Source: Bavariicoccus seileri WCC 4188
GTDB lineage: Bacteria > Bacillota > Bacilli > Lactobacillales > Aerococcaceae
NCBI RefSeq assembly: GCF_000421665.1
Contig: NZ_ATXL01000020.1
Coordinates: 1 to 36,566, forward strand
Direction of reading: 5' to 3'
DNA length: 36,566 bases
Shown here: positions 34,401 through 36,566 of the stretch, piece by piece
How the letters are laid out: each line of letters begins with the position of its first letter
Position numbering within the stretch: position 1 is the first letter of the stretch
Program-made: the position numbers and the translations under genes
Notes under the pieces: model-generated
What the model saw: only the letters and a program-made list of their open reading frames with translations
Databases searched by the model: none
Told to the model about the DNA's origin: nothing

Positions 34401-34973
34401 CAGTCGATCTAAATGATCTTCTGTTTTTTTGAGTTTACGTTCTGCCTCGGATTTTTGCATTTTATAGGTTAAGACACCAGCAGCTTCTTCAATGATAGAA
34501 CGTCTTTCCTCAGGTTTATTGTTAAAAATTTCCTCCACTTTACCTTGAGAGATCATAGAGAAAGCCCCTTTACTAAAACCTGAGTCCATCAATAGTAAGG
34601 TGATATCTTTCAAACGTGAAGGCTTTTTGTTAATCAGATATTCAGAGTCACCATTACGATGATAACGACGCGTAATGATGACTTCATTGTAATCAAGGGG
34701 CAAGAAGTGATCTTCATTATTGAACTGTAAACTAACTTCACAAAAATTGACGGCTTTTTTACTGTCAGATCCCGAAAAAATCAGGTCCTCCATTTTTTTG
34801 CCGCGCAAGGATTTTGCTGATTGTTCTCCAAGGACCCATTTGATAGCTTCTGATAGATTTGATTTACCACTACCATTTGGACCAACAATAGCGGTAACAC
34901 CTGAATCAAGCTGTATAACTGTTTTATTAGCGAATGATTTGAAACCATTCAATGTGATTTTTTCCAGTTGCAT
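31410..34973 (-). CDS. smc: Chromosome segregation ATPase Smc
   Basis: 1187 residues, full length for Smc. N-terminal Walker A GPNGSGKSNLSEAIKW (about 32-47), two long coiled coils, a hinge at about 510-660 (LPGIVGSVAEVISVPE; VLLGGSAQNVIV; LRIVTLNGDLLYPGGSLTGG), then the C-terminal head with the signature LSLLSGGERALTAIAL and Walker B PFCLLDEVEAALDD. With ScpA and ScpB it extrudes DNA loops to organise and separate chromosomes. AGGATGACGAGAG precedes the ATG. It lies 60 bp after rnc. Confidence 0.98.
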   Translation of the reverse strand: MQLEKITLNGFKSFANKTVIQLDSGVTAIVGPNGSGKSNLSEAIKWVLGEQSAKSLRGKKMEDLIFSGSDSKKAVNFCEVSLQFNNEDHFLPLDYNEVIITRRYHRNGDSEYLINKKPSRLKDITLLLMDSGFSKGAFSMISQGKVEEIFNNKPEERRSIIEEAAGVLTYKMQKSEAERKLKKTEDHLDRLKDIIYELEQQLEPLRNQKESAETYLDLDKEKSKLEVQVLTAELTAAKTQYDHSQSDLVEQNRLIEKLNHQKQAVKVKRDQVAKDRSYKESDQATVEDKNVANQTKKARIEGEIALVKERLTHLLQTGTQQTEQTEQSLKKQKDLEAQIKVIGEKVDAVAANELKVKTELAALKALLNKISETELPKVEDLRDEYFGLLQQTSKMHQQLAQLEKEKETQTHQLEKSNQAVSIKESELAKTNHKIEVNDEQLAEKTNQLVETTKHHETLGITAKKQSVSYQEAEAKWQHLKNDYHQQLATYNSLERLADDYAGFFAGVKAILKKKKQLPGIVGSVAEVISVPEKFEEAITVLLGGSAQNVIVRDEQSADAAITYLKKEKMGRATFMPLTTMKKRTVSSIDLAACQSFAGFIGVAIDLVSYDELVEPAISNVLGGYIVVDHLKTAHELAQKTHFHLRIVTLNGDLLYPGGSLTGGQKRSKGPNLIGRTRQLSALQKKLKELEKARKKEKEILVAKSAEKERLSQQLVETSNQLRDLEIKQKELAAEKRFLTEESGQLTQALKVARYEAKLAQEDLEQIISDIKTIKPRINEVEQQSAQKKTEIEKSQTADTDRAEEQRKIQQTIFDAEKEFAVQVERRQALVNEQASYKAQLESLISETAMLTTNQESAKDSQKRLEEKEAELLIELEKVDLDQQHINQEKIKIQKILEESDRVISSLSAKETEISETLEKHHYRMTTTEKALTRYESVMDQKLSLLTEEYHISYEKALEVEPLTVAVASGRQRVTELKQAIKKLGPVNLAAIEDFDEINDRYIDLSQQKADLDEAKEELWSTMKTMDQEVIKRFKKTFESVNQHFEETFPQLFGGGQARLELTDPKDLLTTGIEIVAQPPGKKLQSLSLLSGGERALTAIALLFAILQTKPVPFCLLDEVEAALDDANVDRYGRYLKTFTPQTQFMVITHRKGTMEQADILYGVTMQESGISKMASVKLAEIDDRALV

Positions 34974-35033
34974 GCGTCTCTCGTCATCCTATTCTAAATA
35001 TCTTTTAGTCTCTCTTACTTTTTTATATTGATG

Positions 35034-35816
35034 TCAAATTTTTGACAAAGCATCTTGTGCTGCTGCTTGCTCAGCTACTTTCTTGCTATTTCCTCTTCCG
35101 ATACCAATTTGAGTCTCATTTTTACTGACTGCCACTAAAAAAGATTTTTGATGTGCAGGTCCCTTTTCCTCAATCAAGTCATAAGAAATTTGAACTGGAC
35201 CATCCATTTGAAGCTTTTCTTGTAATAGCGTTTTATAATCTGTTATTTTCTCAATGACTTGATCAACTTTACTCGTCACTTGAGAGATGATGAAGTCTTC
35301 TGATACCTCATATCCACCTTCTAGATACAAAGCACCAATCACCGCTTCGAACACGTCACAGAGCAAGCTAGGACGCTTTCTACCACCACTAGCATCTTCT
35401 CCTCTACCGAGAAGCATCAGTTGATCGAAGTGACAATCAAGTGCTAAACGTGATAAATTCTCCTCACATACTAACGCTGCCCTAAGACGAGTCAATTTAC
35501 CCTCTGGCCATTCGACATAGTTATAATATAAATACTTTGAGACAGTTAATTCTAAAACAGCATCCCCCAAAAACTCTAGTCGTTCATAACTCGCATTGTG
35601 ATGAAGTTGGTGTTCATTAACAAACGATGTATGACTAAAGGCTTGGTCGATTAAAGCAGTGTCTTTGAACCGATAACCTGTCAATTGAGCAATAATCTCT
35701 TGCCGCTTATTACCAGTGGTAGTCGATATTACTTTTTGTGATGCGATTCCAGATTTTTCATCCGATTGTCTTTTAAAATTACCATTAACTTTGTTGTTTG
35801 ATTTGTTGATACCCAT
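35034..35816 (-). CDS. rnc: Ribonuclease III
   Basis: 260 residues. The endonuclease domain carries the signature ERLEFLGDAVLELTVSKYLY and the second acidic pair in CDVFEAVIGALYLEGG; a C-terminal dsRNA-binding domain follows (DYKTLLQEKLQ; GNSKKVAEQAAAQDALS). It cuts rRNA precursors and other duplex RNA. The first about 35 residues (NKSNNKVNGNFKRQSDEKSG) form a polar extension not present in most relatives; a shorter start without a clear alternative ribosome binding site cannot be shown. Confidence 0.97.
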   Translation of the reverse strand: MGINKSNNKVNGNFKRQSDEKSGIASQKVISTTTGNKRQEIIAQLTGYRFKDTALIDQAFSHTSFVNEHQLHHNASYERLEFLGDAVLELTVSKYLYYNYVEWPEGKLTRLRAALVCEENLSRLALDCHFDQLMLLGRGEDASGGRKRPSLLCDVFEAVIGALYLEGGYEVSEDFIISQVTSKVDQVIEKITDYKTLLQEKLQMDGPVQISYDLIEEKGPAHQKSFLVAVSKNETQIGIGRGNSKKVAEQAAAQDALSKI

Positions 35817-36230
35817 TCCACCACATCTTTCTGTAAATTACGCTATAAAACTACTGTAATACTAACTGTTTAATCACTATTTCTACGATTCCTCAAGATG
35901 GCTAAAATAAATTTATATAACATCAATCCATCAGTTAACCATGAGTTATCCCTCAGATATACTTCAACTAGCCTTCAACTATCCTTCGATTATCCTTAGC
36001 CTATCTGTCGATGCTTTTATTTCTATTGCCATCTATTTCCATCGCATCTAATAAAGCAAAGGCAATTAGCTATTGATCTCATATAAATTGATTTCAGCGG
36101 TCACACTTTTCTAGGTCATTCTTTGAGCGATAAAACAATCAACTATACCACATTATACGGTAAAAAGAGCTTATTGTCATATCCAATATTTGAATAACTT
36201 CTTATCATGACCTTCTCAATCAAAAAAAAG
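35817..36230. other. Non-coding region between rnc and the ISL3-family element
   Basis: No credible gene on either strand. It contains an 11-bp tandem repeat array (35921-35997, listed separately), and A/T-rich sequence that should include the rnc promoter; I do not see a strong -35/-10 pair. The stretch up to the IS boundary shows stop codons in all frames and no RNA gene that I recognise. Confidence 0.6.
35921..35997. repeat. Seven degenerate 11-bp tandem repeats upstream of rnc
   Basis: Seven adjacent units in register on the plus strand: catcaatccat, cagttaaccat, gagttatccct, cagatatactt, caactagcctt, caactatcctt, cgattatcctt. Each matches the consensus caattatcctt at 7-10 of 11 positions; the following unit (35998-36008) matches at only 5. 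The 11-bp step is close to one helical turn, so a protein could bind them on one face. Confidence 0.65.
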
Positions 36231-36566
36231 GGTTCTATAATATTTGGTGTTGTTACTCAAAAAGTAGCGACACCAATTTTTGATACAAAAAGACATTTGG
36301 TTGTCCTATAATTAAATCGCTAAACAAAATCATAGGAGGATCAACCAAATGTCCCACACCAATTTTATCAAAACAAAAGATGAAAACATAGATAGCATGA
36401 TTAAAAAAATCCTTAACATCAAAGATTCTAATATTTCTTTTCCCAAAAATGCCGTGTCAAAAGAAAGAGTAAAAGGCCGATTGTCTACTGTTTTTACCGG
36501 AAAATTAACTTATAAGCCATCTCATTGCGAGCATTGTGGCTGCCCTGAGGTCAATCGCCATTCGTT
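36231..36566 (+). mobile_element. ISL3-family insertion sequence, left part only
   Basis: The left end (ggttctataatatttggtgt) resembles terminal repeats of ISL3-family elements of enterococci and lactobacilli, and the transposase reading frame starts about 118 bp inside. The element runs past the window end, so its right repeat and 8-bp target duplication cannot be checked. Confidence 0.75.
36349..36566 (+). CDS. ISL3-family transposase, N-terminal part, cut by window end
   Basis: 72 codons from ATG 36349, preceded by ATAGGAGGATCAACCAA, a strong ribosome binding site. The residues (MSHTNFIKTKDENIDSMIKK; then FTGKLTYKPSHCEHCGC) show the N-terminal zinc-binding Cys/His cluster typical of ISL3 transposases, which precedes the DDE domain. 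Only this end is visible, so integrity is unknown. Confidence 0.82.
   Translation, partial: MSHTNFIKTKDENIDSMIKKILNIKDSNISFPKNAVSKERVKGRLSTVFTGKLTYKPSHCEHCGCPEVNRHS

Overview
The window joins conserved chromosomal genes of a low-GC Gram-positive bacterium to most of an integrative conjugative element (ICE). The order rnc-smc-HAD-ftsY-ylxM-ffh-rpsP-khpA-rimM-trmD-rplS, the A/T-rich codon use, the strong GGAGG-type ribosome binding sites and the FPQTG wall anchor point to Lactobacillales. I cannot fix the genus. Nearly every gene is on the minus strand.

Layout. 1-1676 is a complete IS1380-family insertion sequence whose right end abuts the C-terminal remnant of a WYL-type regulator (1677-1936). 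2192-21952 is the backbone of a Tn916/ICEBs1-type ICE read right to left: a wall-anchored adhesin, two DUF961 proteins (orf23/orf22), a RelB-like protein, the FtsK-type coupling protein (orf21), a zeta-toxin unit, a C5 DNA methyltransferase with a small partner, oriT, the MobT relaxase (orf20), DUF3789, TcpD, ArdA (orf18), TcpE (orf17), the VirB4-like ATPase (orf16, frameshifted near its 3' end), the VirB6-like protein (orf15), a CwlT-like hydrolase (orf14) and TcpC (orf13). Integrase and excisionase are not present; by Tn916 order they should lie left of the window. The right end of the ICE probably lies between about 24587 and 24890, next to rplS.

The ICE carries two probable anti-phage modules. 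The first, at 9095-11355, is inserted between ardA and tcpE: a TIR-domain protein, a CD-NTase-type nucleotidyltransferase (GS...DID signature) and a SLATT two-TM protein, preceded by a 34-bp perfect palindrome. It looks like a CBASS-like operon with two candidate effectors. The second, at 22027-23878, is a retron-type reverse transcriptase (NAxxH, YADD and VTG motifs) fused to a trypsin-like serine protease. Directly upstream lies a candidate msr-msd RNA bounded by 9-nt inverted repeats. A protein with HNH-type repeats (23936-24586) lies upstream of the retron. Together with ArdA, the methyltransferase and the zeta unit, the ICE has tools both to pass host defences and to defend or stabilise itself.

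24957-35816 is housekeeping: ribosomal proteins S16 and L19 (the latter with a likely autoregulatory leader), rRNA/tRNA maturation factors (RimM, TrmD, KhpA, RNase III), the signal recognition pathway (Ffh, FtsY, YlxM) and chromosome condensation (Smc). The 35817-36230 gap contains an unexplained 11-bp tandem repeat array. An ISL3-family element begins at about 36231 and runs off the window.
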